From: Phycisphaerae bacterium RAS2
GTDB taxonomy: Bacteria > Planctomycetota > Phycisphaerae > UBA1845 > UTPLA1
Reading direction: 5' to 3'
DNA length: 64,000 bases
Assembly: GCA_007753915.1 (NCBI GenBank)
Contig: CP036352.1
Location: 1,922,001-1,986,000, forward strand
Shown: piece by piece, positions 1-7,209 of the stretch
How positions within the stretch are numbered: the first letter of the stretch is position 1
How the letters are laid out: each line of letters starts with the position of its first letter
The notes under the pieces: generated by a model
Told to the model about the DNA's origin: nothing
The model's database searches: none
What the model saw: the letters and a program-made list of their open reading frames with translations, nothing else
Translations under genes and position numbers: made by a program

Positions 1-1145
1 TTCGGCTGAAGGGTCGATTCCCACCATTGATTGAATCGCCCCACAAAACCGCTTCGCGCTAGTTTCTCGATCATCGGAACGCACAGGTTCAGGATCGGAA
101 CCGGCAACAGCTTGTCCCAGAACAGCGGGACTTCATAAACGTCCAGAACGCGGAACAGGACGAAGTAGCCGGTTCCGTACAACGCGCCGAAGATCACGCG
201 CCCGAGGTTGGTTCGCGGCGACGTGGCTGGATCGGTGATGAGCAGATGCAGCCCGAGGAAGATCGGCGCGGCGATGTTGACGTTGACGAAGAAGTAAAGC
301 CCGGTCGCTTGCGTGTAACCCAGGTTGAGCACGATGAGCATCGACATCGCGGCCAGCGTCATCAGCGTGACGTGGAACAGGTACTGCACCAGCAGGCCGC
401 CGAGGAAAATCACGATCAGCATGTGCGGCGTTTCAAACGACGCGGCGATCTGCTTGCCCCAGGTCAGGTCGTTCGTCGTGCCCGTAAAGATCAGCCCCAG
501 CGCGAAGAGAAACTGCCCGAAGGCCGACGGGTTGAAAATGTGCGACCGGCGACCGTTCCGTTCCCAAGTGATGAACTGCTTGGCGAACGCGCCGAGAGCG
601 ACCATCGCGAATTGGAAGAAATACCAGTCGTCCTTGAACCAGAGCAGCAGGTTGGTGCTGAAGATGATCGGCAGGGGGCCGAAGCCGATGCGCCATGTGC
701 GGCCGCGGCTCCAGGTGACCAAGCCTTCGAGGATGTATAGAAACATCACTTGCGACAAAATCAGAGGCAGTTCGAGATAGACTTCCGGCGCGAACCAGCC
801 CCACCAGATCATGATGGAGAATTGCACGAACGCCTGAACGTAATGCGAAGAGATCGGAACGAATTCGACCGTCAGCGTTTGACCTCTTCGGCGGGCGACG
901 GAACGGAGTATCAACTGCCAGATCGCCATGACCGTGGCGACACCGACGAAGGTCCATCGCAGGCGGGCGCTGTCCTGTGCCCGTTGAAGGAACGTAAACA
1001 ACAGAAGCCCGGCGGTGAAGATCGCAGGCAATTTGACGAGCAGCGCCTGGGGGGGCGTTCGCATCGTCACGGCGTTGGTGATCGGCGCGGCGATCGTCGA
1101 ATCGCGGCCGGCAGGAATCTCAACGTTCGCTGGTTGCAGGCTCAC
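1..1145 (-). CDS. NqrB/RnfD-family membrane protein (C-terminus beyond the window)
   Basis: An open frame on the minus strand runs to the left edge, so the end of the gene is missing. The visible part is a polytopic membrane protein resembling the NqrB/RnfD family, whose members form the ion-translocating, flavin-carrying membrane subunit of Na+-NQR and Rnf complexes. The family-like signatures are FNPSAFG in the middle and TDPATSP followed by GRVIFGALYGTGYF near the visible end, separated by several strongly hydrophobic segments. No other Nqr or Rnf subunit is visible, so a role in a full complex is unproven. The GTG at 1145 has AGAGGA nine bases upstream. An in-frame ATG at 1190 without a ribosome site is the alternative. 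The gene is divergent from the isomerase-like gene to its right. The plus-strand frames over it are shadows. Confidence 0.75.
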   Translation of the reverse strand, partial: MSLQPANVEIPAGRDSTIAAPITNAVTMRTPPQALLVKLPAIFTAGLLLFTFLQRAQDSARLRWTFVGVATVMAIWQLILRSVARRRGQTLTVEFVPISSHYVQAFVQFSIMIWWGWFAPEVYLELPLILSQVMFLYILEGLVTWSRGRTWRIGFGPLPIIFSTNLLLWFKDDWYFFQFAMVALGAFAKQFITWERNGRRSHIFNPSAFGQFLFALGLIFTGTTNDLTWGKQIAASFETPHMLIVIFLGGLLVQYLFHVTLMTLAAMSMLIVLNLGYTQATGLYFFVNVNIAAPIFLGLHLLITDPATSPRTNLGRVIFGALYGTGYFVLFRVLDVYEVPLFWDKLLPVPILNLCVPMIEKLARSGFVGRFNQWWESTLQP

Positions 1146-1389
1146 CGGGTTGCATCCTCTGGGTTGATGATATGGTATTGGAACACGCATTGAATCGGCA
1201 ACTTTGCGTGGGTCCGCACCGATAAACAGGGCCGCTGGAGCGTTGCCTCTAAACGCCCGGCAGGCGCACGGCGGCTGGCTGGATCAACTGGCTTCCAGGT
1301 TGAATCAATGCTAGGATGGCCGCGAGTCCTTCGCCGCACACTTTGCAGGGATGCTCGCGGCGGTGGCGACGGATCGAATGGAGCAGCGA

Positions 1390-2295
1390 ATGAAACTGGC
1401 GTTCAGCAGCGTGGGCTGTCCGGGCTGGAACCTGGCCCAGATGGTGGAGCGGGCCAAGGAGTACGGCTACGAGGGGATCGAACTTCGCGGCCTAATGGGG
1501 CAGATGCATCTGCCTCTGGCTCCGGAGTTAGCGTCCAATCCGGGCAAAGTGTCGCAGCTCATGCGGCAGGCCGGCGTCGAGTTGATCTGCCTGGCATCGT
1601 CCGCGGCGTTTCACATGCGCAACCCGAAGGAAGTCGCCGCGAACCAGGCCCAGGCGCGCGAATACATCGATCTGGCCCAGCGGCTTGAGTGCCCCTTCGT
1701 CCGCGTCTTCGGCGCCGAGATTCCCAAGCGACTGTTGGGCTACGAACGCCGAGAGGTGACACTTGGACGAATCGCCCAGGCGCTGCGCGAATTGGCGGCG
1801 TATGCCGAGGCGCGTCGTGTGACCGTGCTCGTCGAGAACAGCGGCGATTTCACCGACAGCGCCGCAATTTGGTACCTCGTCGATGCGGTGGAATCGGTGG
1901 CGATGCGCTGTTGTTGGAATCCTCTTGCCGCGCGGACGCGTAGCGAACGGCCGACGGTGTCCATTCCCCGGCTCGGCTCCAAGATCGGCCTCGTTCACGT
2001 GACCGACGCAAAATTCAGCGGCACAGGCTTCGATGGCTACGCCTTGCCGGGCCAGGGCAATGTAGAGATTGCGCGGATGGTACAACTGCTCAAGGGAATC
2101 GGTTACCAGGGGCACTTGGTGTTCGATTGGCCGAAGCTGTGGACGCCTTCGCTGGCCGATCCGGAAAAGGCGTTCCCGGCTGCGGCGCAGTTTCTAAAAA
2201 AACTGCTGGATGAGAAACCGGTCCCGATGTCTGCCTACAAAGGCGACAAGTACGTCCCGCGGCAGGGGCACGAGCTTGCCGGCGCGGGAGCGTAG
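1390..2295 (+). CDS. Sugar phosphate isomerase/epimerase family (AP endonuclease 2-like TIM barrel)
   Basis: The 301-residue product begins MKLAFSSVGCPGW and has the alternating pattern of the xylose isomerase-like TIM barrel: YGYEGIELR at strand 2, the conserved VENSGDF stretch near residue 150, and VHVTDAKF followed by GQGNVEI near residue 210. Proteins of this family bind a divalent metal and isomerise or epimerise sugars; the substrate here cannot be read from sequence. The ATG at 1390 follows GGAGCAGCGA, a better start than the upstream in-frame ATG at 1351. The stop is followed within eight bases by the start of the next gene, so they are probably co-transcribed. Confidence 0.8.
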   Translation: MKLAFSSVGCPGWNLAQMVERAKEYGYEGIELRGLMGQMHLPLAPELASNPGKVSQLMRQAGVELICLASSAAFHMRNPKEVAANQAQAREYIDLAQRLECPFVRVFGAEIPKRLLGYERREVTLGRIAQALRELAAYAEARRVTVLVENSGDFTDSAAIWYLVDAVESVAMRCCWNPLAARTRSERPTVSIPRLGSKIGLVHVTDAKFSGTGFDGYALPGQGNVEIARMVQLLKGIGYQGHLVFDWPKLWTPSLADPEKAFPAAAQFLKKLLDEKPVPMSAYKGDKYVPRQGHELAGAGA

Positions 2296-2302
2296 GGTCG
2301 TG

Positions 2303-3358
2303 ATGCGGGCGCGCTTCGCATGTCATGCTTGCGCGGTGCTGCTGATGTTCCCGCTCGTCGGATGGTCTCAATCGCGCGATGCTTCGGGCGAAGCGAATCG
2401 TCGCGACCACACTGCAAGCAGTCAGGTTGTCGAATCGCCGTTGGATGCGCTATCGGCCGCGCTGGGCGGTTCGTTTCGTCGCTATCACACCGAGCACTTC
2501 GAGATTCTTTCCGATTGCGACGCCGGCACGGTCCGCCGCGTTCTGGATCTGGCGGAGGACACGTTTCGTGGCGTGTCGCGATTCATCGCGAGGCTTGAAT
2601 TGCCGCATCGTCCGCCGGCGGGACGCATGCCGATGCTCCTGTTTGAACGGTACAAGGGCTATGAACGGCACGCCCGGCAGGCCGGGTTCCCCGCCAGTGA
2701 AGCAGTACCGGGTTACTTCGACGAGACGACGGGAATCTGCGCGCTCTTCAACTTCGCCAACTCAACGGCCATCCGTACGCAAAGAGACGAACTGTGGCGG
2801 CGGGAGCGCGAACAGAAGTCGTTGCAACGGTCCGGAAGCAATGCGAACGCCGCCGCTGCGGCGCCGGCGCAGGATGACGTGAAGTCTGCGCAACGGGCGC
2901 TGGATGCGACACAACAGGCCGTGATCGCAACAGTCGTGCGGCACGAAATCGCCCATCAGGTTCTTGCTGCGACCGGTGTGCAATCGACGAGTTCGGGCGC
3001 GGCGCGCTGGCTGATCGAGGGCACCGCGATGCAGTTTGAGAATGCCGACGGGCCGAACGCGTTTCGCCTTGCGGATGCGCTGGCGATTCCACCGGACGAT
3101 CGTCCGGCGCATGCACGACGCGTGGTCGGAGATCCGCGCGAGCTGGCCCCCGGCACAGCCGGTGCGTCCGCGGCGTATGCGATGGCCTGGGCATTGGTTT
3201 ACTATTTGGCGGAGACCCAGCCGCGCGCGTTGGCGAGTTACTTATCGACGCCGCCGGCCGGGGTAAACGAGTTGGATGCTTTCGAACGCCGCTTTGGGGA
3301 GCTGGATGCGGCGTTTGTGCGGCAGGTCTACACGCATTTGGAGGCGACGCGTCCTTGA
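2303..3358 (+). CDS. DUF1570-type putative zinc metalloprotease, secreted
   Basis: The 351-residue protein starts with a cleavable-looking signal peptide (FACHACAVLLMFPLVGWSQ). It then has YHTEHFEILSDCD, typical of the planctomycete DUF1570/peptidase MA-like group. The probable active site is VRHEIAHQVL, an HEXXH zinc motif, followed about 25 residues later by WLIEGTAMQFE, whose glutamate could be the third ligand (gluzincin pattern). It probably acts outside the cytoplasm. The start was chosen at the ATG in GTCGTGATG because the signal peptide begins there; the longer frame from 2210 overlaps the previous gene. The stop overlaps the TTG start of folD (TTGA), indicating translational coupling. 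Confidence 0.75.
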   Translation: MRARFACHACAVLLMFPLVGWSQSRDASGEANRRDHTASSQVVESPLDALSAALGGSFRRYHTEHFEILSDCDAGTVRRVLDLAEDTFRGVSRFIARLELPHRPPAGRMPMLLFERYKGYERHARQAGFPASEAVPGYFDETTGICALFNFANSTAIRTQRDELWRREREQKSLQRSGSNANAAAAAPAQDDVKSAQRALDATQQAVIATVVRHEIAHQVLAATGVQSTSSGAARWLIEGTAMQFENADGPNAFRLADALAIPPDDRPAHARRVVGDPRELAPGTAGASAAYAMAWALVYYLAETQPRALASYLSTPPAGVNELDAFERRFGELDAAFVRQVYTHLEATRP

Positions 3359-4248
3359 GCGCGCAGATCATCGACGGCAAGGCGATCGCGGCGGCGATTC
3401 GAACCGAGACGAGCGCCGGAGCATCGGCGCTGCGCGCGCGAGGCATTGTGCCGAAACTGGCGGCGCTGACCGTCGGCGATGACGCATCGGCCGGAGCCTA
3501 TGCCGAGTCGCAGCGGAAGGACGCAGCCGGAGTGGGGATTGAATACGAGCGCGTGGCGCTGCCGGCCGGCGCGGCCGAGTCGGATGCGATCCGCGAAATT
3601 GACCGTTTGAATCGAGATGCGACGGTCAGCGGAATCATTCTGCAGATGCCGCTGCCCAAGTCCTGGGACACCTTCTCGCTGCAGCAGCGTATTGCCCCGG
3701 CGAAAGATGTCGAAGGCGTCGGTAACGCGAACCTGGGGTTGCTGTTCATGGGGCGCGAGGCGCTTGTCCCCTGTACCGCAGCCGCCGCGTTTGCATGCCT
3801 GAATTCAACCGGCGTGCCGATTGAAGGGCGTGACGCGGTCGTAGTGGGGCGCAGCGTAATCGTCGGAAAGCCTTTGTCCTTCTTGTTGCTTCATTCGCAT
3901 GCGACAGTGACGGTCTGCCACACGCGAACGGCTGATCTCGCGGCGCACACGCGCGGCGCGGAGATTCTCATGGTCGCGGCCGGTGTGGCGGGGTTGATCG
4001 GAGCCGAGCACGTCGCGCCGGGGACAATTGTGATTGACGTGGGCATGCACCGGGTCAGCGTGGTCGCGGCGGATGGGACGCATCAGAAAAAGACTCTGGG
4101 CGATGTACGGTACGACGAAGTCGCGCCGCTGGCCCGCGCGATCACGCCGGTGCCGGGGGGCGTCGGCCCGGTCACGGTGGCGATGCTGCTGGCGAATACG
4201 CTTCAGGCCGCCGATCGAGCCGCGCGGACAACCGCTCCGCGCATATAA
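3355..4248 (+). CDS. folD: Methylenetetrahydrofolate dehydrogenase/cyclohydrolase FolD
   Basis: The 297-residue protein matches the length and motif order of FolD, which interconverts 5,10-methylene-, 5,10-methenyl- and 10-formyl-tetrahydrofolate using NADP. The catalytic region is AYAESQRKDAAGVGI, which keeps the active-site lysine. GIILQMPLP and PAKDVEGVG follow, then the dinucleotide-binding segment VVVGRSVIVGKPLS and the C-terminal signature ITPVPGGVGPVTVAML. The gene starts at a TTG that overlaps the preceding stop, so it is translationally coupled to the metalloprotease-like gene. Translation from TTG is unusual, but no ATG lies before the conserved SAQIIDGK start of the fold. Confidence 0.95.
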   Translation: MSAQIIDGKAIAAAIRTETSAGASALRARGIVPKLAALTVGDDASAGAYAESQRKDAAGVGIEYERVALPAGAAESDAIREIDRLNRDATVSGIILQMPLPKSWDTFSLQQRIAPAKDVEGVGNANLGLLFMGREALVPCTAAAAFACLNSTGVPIEGRDAVVVGRSVIVGKPLSFLLLHSHATVTVCHTRTADLAAHTRGAEILMVAAGVAGLIGAEHVAPGTIVIDVGMHRVSVVAADGTHQKKTLGDVRYDEVAPLARAITPVPGGVGPVTVAMLLANTLQAADRAARTTAPRI

Positions 4249-4257
4249 TCCGTCAGC

Positions 4258-5349
4258 ATGACGCGCACGCAGTCCATCGGCGTTCAATCCGGCCCCAGCA
4301 ATACGGAAGCGAGCGCGACCTTGCCGGGCAGCAGTGACGCGCTGCATCGCCTGCCCGCGCGACGAGGATCGTGGGTGGGGGCGGCCGTCGTGAGCATCGC
4401 GATCCACGCGGCGGGCCTGCTCGGTCTCGCCGCTGCGACATGGTCATTTACGCGCCCGGAGATCACCGAGCGTGCGTATTCAGTGGAATTGACTGATTCC
4501 ATTGCCGAGCCGCCGGCGGTTGGTTTCCAGTTCTCCGGCAAGCCGGACAACGCCACACGCGAAACCCTGCCGGAGAGCGCCGAAGGCCCGACGCTTAGCG
4601 ACCTCGCCACGGTCTTGGCATCACCGGACCGGGCGGCGGAGGTGAAGCCGCTACAGGTGGCGGGGGGCACCGGGCTGGACGAGCTTGCGGTCGGCGCGAT
4701 CGGTGGGTCGGATATTGTGCCGGTCGGGCGCGGCAGGGGAGGGAGTCATGGAGATGGGAAGGGGTTGGGCGAGCGCGATGTGACGGGCGGAGCGTCAATC
4801 GGCAGCATGTGGGGAGTCGGCGAGGGCCAGGCCGCGAAATCCGTCGTGTATGTGATGGATCGCAGCGGGTCGATGGGGGACTCGTTTGGCGCGTTGCAGA
4901 AGGAACTCATGCGCGCGATCGGGTCGCTCGGAGCCGATCAGCAATTCAATGTCATCTGGTTCAGCGACGGCCGGCCGACGGAGTTGTTTGAGCGGCTTCG
5001 CTGGGCCAATCCTGAAAACAAGCGGGATGCGTTTGATGCGATCAAGTCGGTGGCGCCACGGGGACAGACCGAGCCGGTCGAGGCAGCACGCCGAGCCCTG
5101 CAATACAAGCCGGATGTCATGTACCTGCTATCCGACGGGGACTTCGGCGATCAAAATTCGAAACTGCTCAACCTGATTGCCCGGATGAATCGGGAGGGGC
5201 GGACTACGATCCACACGATCCTTTTTGTTCTCGATTCCATGGATGAGGGAGAGCGAATCCTGCGCCGCATTGCGGAATCCAACCGGGGGACTTACAAACA
5301 CGTCTCGGATCGAGAGGTGCACGAGCAGGCTCCGGCCGTTGCGCCGTGA
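4258..5349 (+). CDS. TonB-like N-terminus fused to a von Willebrand factor A domain
   Basis: The 363-residue protein has one membrane helix near residues 37-58 (VGAAVVSIAIHAAGLLGLAA), of the type that anchors TonB-like proteins. A glycine-rich linker follows, then a vWA domain from about residue 195. The metal-dependent adhesion site is DRSGSMGDS, with later FSDGRPTE and LLSDGDFGD segments. It is the first gene of an operon with ExbB- and ExbD-like genes. This layout is common in planctomycetes and suggests a proton-motive-force-coupled envelope system in which the vWA domain works in the periplasm. That role is inferred from neighbours. A TATAAT at 4242 lies too close to the ATG, and lacks a -35, to be called a promoter with confidence. 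Confidence 0.75.
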   Translation: MTRTQSIGVQSGPSNTEASATLPGSSDALHRLPARRGSWVGAAVVSIAIHAAGLLGLAAATWSFTRPEITERAYSVELTDSIAEPPAVGFQFSGKPDNATRETLPESAEGPTLSDLATVLASPDRAAEVKPLQVAGGTGLDELAVGAIGGSDIVPVGRGRGGSHGDGKGLGERDVTGGASIGSMWGVGEGQAAKSVVYVMDRSGSMGDSFGALQKELMRAIGSLGADQQFNVIWFSDGRPTELFERLRWANPENKRDAFDAIKSVAPRGQTEPVEAARRALQYKPDVMYLLSDGDFGDQNSKLLNLIARMNREGRTTIHTILFVLDSMDEGERILRRIAESNRGTYKHVSDREVHEQAPAVAP

Positions 5350-5398
5350 GTCGCTTTCGCAACGAGGTGCGTCAAGCTCCGGAAGGATCATCACCGGC

Positions 5399-6262
5399 AT
5401 GAACCAGTCACGATGGATTGGCGTCGCGCTGTTCGGTGCGGCTGCAATCGCCAGTACGGCGTCCGGGCAGGATGTCGTCAACGGCGGCCCGGCTCCGCAG
5501 GCGACAAGCGGATCGCGCACCTTGTTCACGGTCATTGTTCATGGTGCGGAGTGGACAGGCCTGATCATCGCCGTGATGTCCCTTGCCACGGTCACGATCA
5601 TCATTGAGCAGTTCGTCAGCGTACGGCGGAAGACCATGGCCCCGGAGAGCGCGATCGAGCAGATGCGCGCGCTGATCGACGCGCGGAAGTTCAAGGACTG
5701 CATCGAGCAGTTGAAGGCCCAGCGCAGCATGTTTGCCGATGTGTTGGAGGTCGGCCTTCGGCACGGCCGACACGGGTTCGACGCCATGCGCGAATGCGCC
5801 GACGAGCGCGCCGGGGTCTGGAGCAGCCGGTTGTTTCGGCGCGTGGAGTACCTGAACGTGATCGGAAACCTCGCTCCGCTGCTGGGGCTGCTGGGGACCG
5901 TTCTCGGCATGATCAAGGCCTTCGGCGCGATGCAGGACACGCACGGGGCCTATCGCCCGGAAGACCTTGCGGGCGGAATCAGCCTGGCGCTGGTGAACAC
6001 CTTTCTGGGGTTGAGCGTGGCGATCGTCGCGCTGGGGTTCTTTGGCATCTGTCGCAATCGAGTCGATGCGCTGACCGTGTCGGCGCATGCGGCCGTGCTC
6101 GACCTGCTTGAGTATTTTCGTCCGGCGACGGTCGGCTTCGGGACCGATGCGCCGCGGCCCGCGACCCCGACTCCTGGTGGCGCCGCCGGCTCGTTGCCGG
6201 GGAGCGCGGCAGGCAGCGCGGGGGCTGCTTCGGCCAGGCCGCAACCGGTGGAGTCGCGTTAG
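5399..6262 (+). CDS. exbB: MotA/TolQ/ExbB proton channel family protein
   Basis: The 287-residue protein has a probable signal peptide (VALFGAAAIASTASGQ), a first membrane helix around EWTGLIIAVMSLATVTIII, and the hallmark helix pair VIGNLAPLLGLLGTVLGMI and GGISLALVNTFLGLSVAIVAL. These are the channel-forming segments of ExbB/TolQ. The low-complexity tail is rich in Pro, Ala and Gly. The chosen ATG lies just after GGAAGG; the long upstream extension overlaps the vWA gene and has no family similarity. With the two ExbD-like genes that follow, it should form the inner-membrane motor that uses the proton gradient. Confidence 0.88.
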   Translation: MNQSRWIGVALFGAAAIASTASGQDVVNGGPAPQATSGSRTLFTVIVHGAEWTGLIIAVMSLATVTIIIEQFVSVRRKTMAPESAIEQMRALIDARKFKDCIEQLKAQRSMFADVLEVGLRHGRHGFDAMRECADERAGVWSSRLFRRVEYLNVIGNLAPLLGLLGTVLGMIKAFGAMQDTHGAYRPEDLAGGISLALVNTFLGLSVAIVALGFFGICRNRVDALTVSAHAAVLDLLEYFRPATVGFGTDAPRPATPTPGGAAGSLPGSAAGSAGAASARPQPVESR

Positions 6263-6301
6263 GCACCTGAAGGAACGATCCGGCACGAAGGCTGTTTTGC
6301 C

Positions 6302-6739
6302 ATGATCCGCCGCCGCCCCGAACCCACCGCACTGACGCTGAACCTCGCACCGATGGTGGACGTCATGATGTGCCTGCTGATCTTCTTCATGCTCGCGACG
6401 AAGATGGTCGAGCGCGAAAACGTGCGGATCGACCTCCCCGCGGCAGCCACTGCACAGGATGCCGCATCGACGGAGTTCGGCAATCGCGTTGTCATCGGGA
6501 TCGTTGCGAATGAACTGGGCGAGCCGGCGTATCAGTACCGTGGCGAGCCGGCGACGCTGGACGAGGTTTCACGCCGGTTGAAGTCCGCGGGATCCATTGA
6601 TCCTGAATTGAATTGCGTCATCCGCGCCGATCGCTCGCTTGAGTATCGGCACATTGAAGCGGTGATGCGCGCCTGCGCTGATGCGGACATTCGTCGAATT
6701 ACGTTCGCCGCGGCGCAGCAGGAGGCTCGTCGGTCATGA
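6302..6739 (+). CDS. exbD: ExbD/TolR-family biopolymer transport protein (first copy)
   Basis: The 145-residue protein has a short cytoplasmic start, then NLAPMVDVMMCLLIFFMLATKM, the single helix of ExbD/TolR. The conserved aspartate needed for proton coupling is in PMVDV. The periplasmic part ends with a small alpha/beta domain (LNCVIRADRSLEYRHIEAVMRACADA). It follows the ExbB-like gene by 39 bases and overlaps the second ExbD gene by four bases (ATGA). Two non-identical ExbD subunits suggest a hetero-oligomeric stator partner. Confidence 0.9.
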   Translation: MIRRRPEPTALTLNLAPMVDVMMCLLIFFMLATKMVERENVRIDLPAAATAQDAASTEFGNRVVIGIVANELGEPAYQYRGEPATLDEVSRRLKSAGSIDPELNCVIRADRSLEYRHIEAVMRACADADIRRITFAAAQQEARRS

Positions 6740-7209
6740 ATCGCCGGGGATTTCCCACTGCGCACACGGCCGTGCCCAACCTCGCGCCCATGGTCGACGT
6801 GGTCATGGTGATTCTGATTTTCTTCATGCTGGGCACCAGCTTTGTGCTGACCGAAGGATTCCTCGCGACGCAATTGCCGGCGCAGGCCGGCCCGGGCGGC
6901 GCTGCGCGGATCAGCATCGTGCCGGCCGTGCGAATCGAGCTGTTTGTGGCGGCTGCCGAGGCTTGCGGCATTCGGGTAATGGGCCGGCCTGTGCGCGACG
7001 GCGACTTCGCCGCGCTCGAGGCCGTCCTGCGGTCACGCGTGGAGGCAGGCGCGGATTCGCAATCGCGGGTGGTGATTCGCGCGGAGCCGGCGGTTCGATA
7101 CGAGCAGGTCGTGGCGGCGATGGATGCGGCCCGGCGAGCGGGATTCGCGCGCATTCAGTTCGCGGTGGATCGTGGAAAATCGACCGCAACGGTTGACGGG
7201 GCTTCCTGA
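6736..7209 (+). CDS. exbD: ExbD/TolR-family biopolymer transport protein (second copy)
   Basis: The 157-residue protein has the same plan as its upstream neighbour: NLAPMVDVVMVILIFFMLGTSF with the coupling aspartate, then a periplasmic domain ending VVAAMDAARRAGFARIQFAV. The two copies clearly differ in the periplasmic part, so they are not a recent duplication. The start overlaps the previous stop (ATGA) and the stop overlaps the next ATG (TGATG). The vWA to TPR genes are therefore one tightly coupled transcription unit. Confidence 0.88.
   Translation: MNRRGFPTAHTAVPNLAPMVDVVMVILIFFMLGTSFVLTEGFLATQLPAQAGPGGAARISIVPAVRIELFVAAAEACGIRVMGRPVRDGDFAALEAVLRSRVEAGADSQSRVVIRAEPAVRYEQVVAAMDAARRAGFARIQFAVDRGKSTATVDGAS

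Noticed and set aside
246-1193. Plus-strand frames over the left end
   Set aside because: They lie opposite the NqrB/RnfD-like frame, which shows clear membrane helices and family motifs.
4242-4247. TATAAT before the vWA gene as a promoter
   Set aside because: It lies only 10 bases from the ATG and has no acceptable -35.
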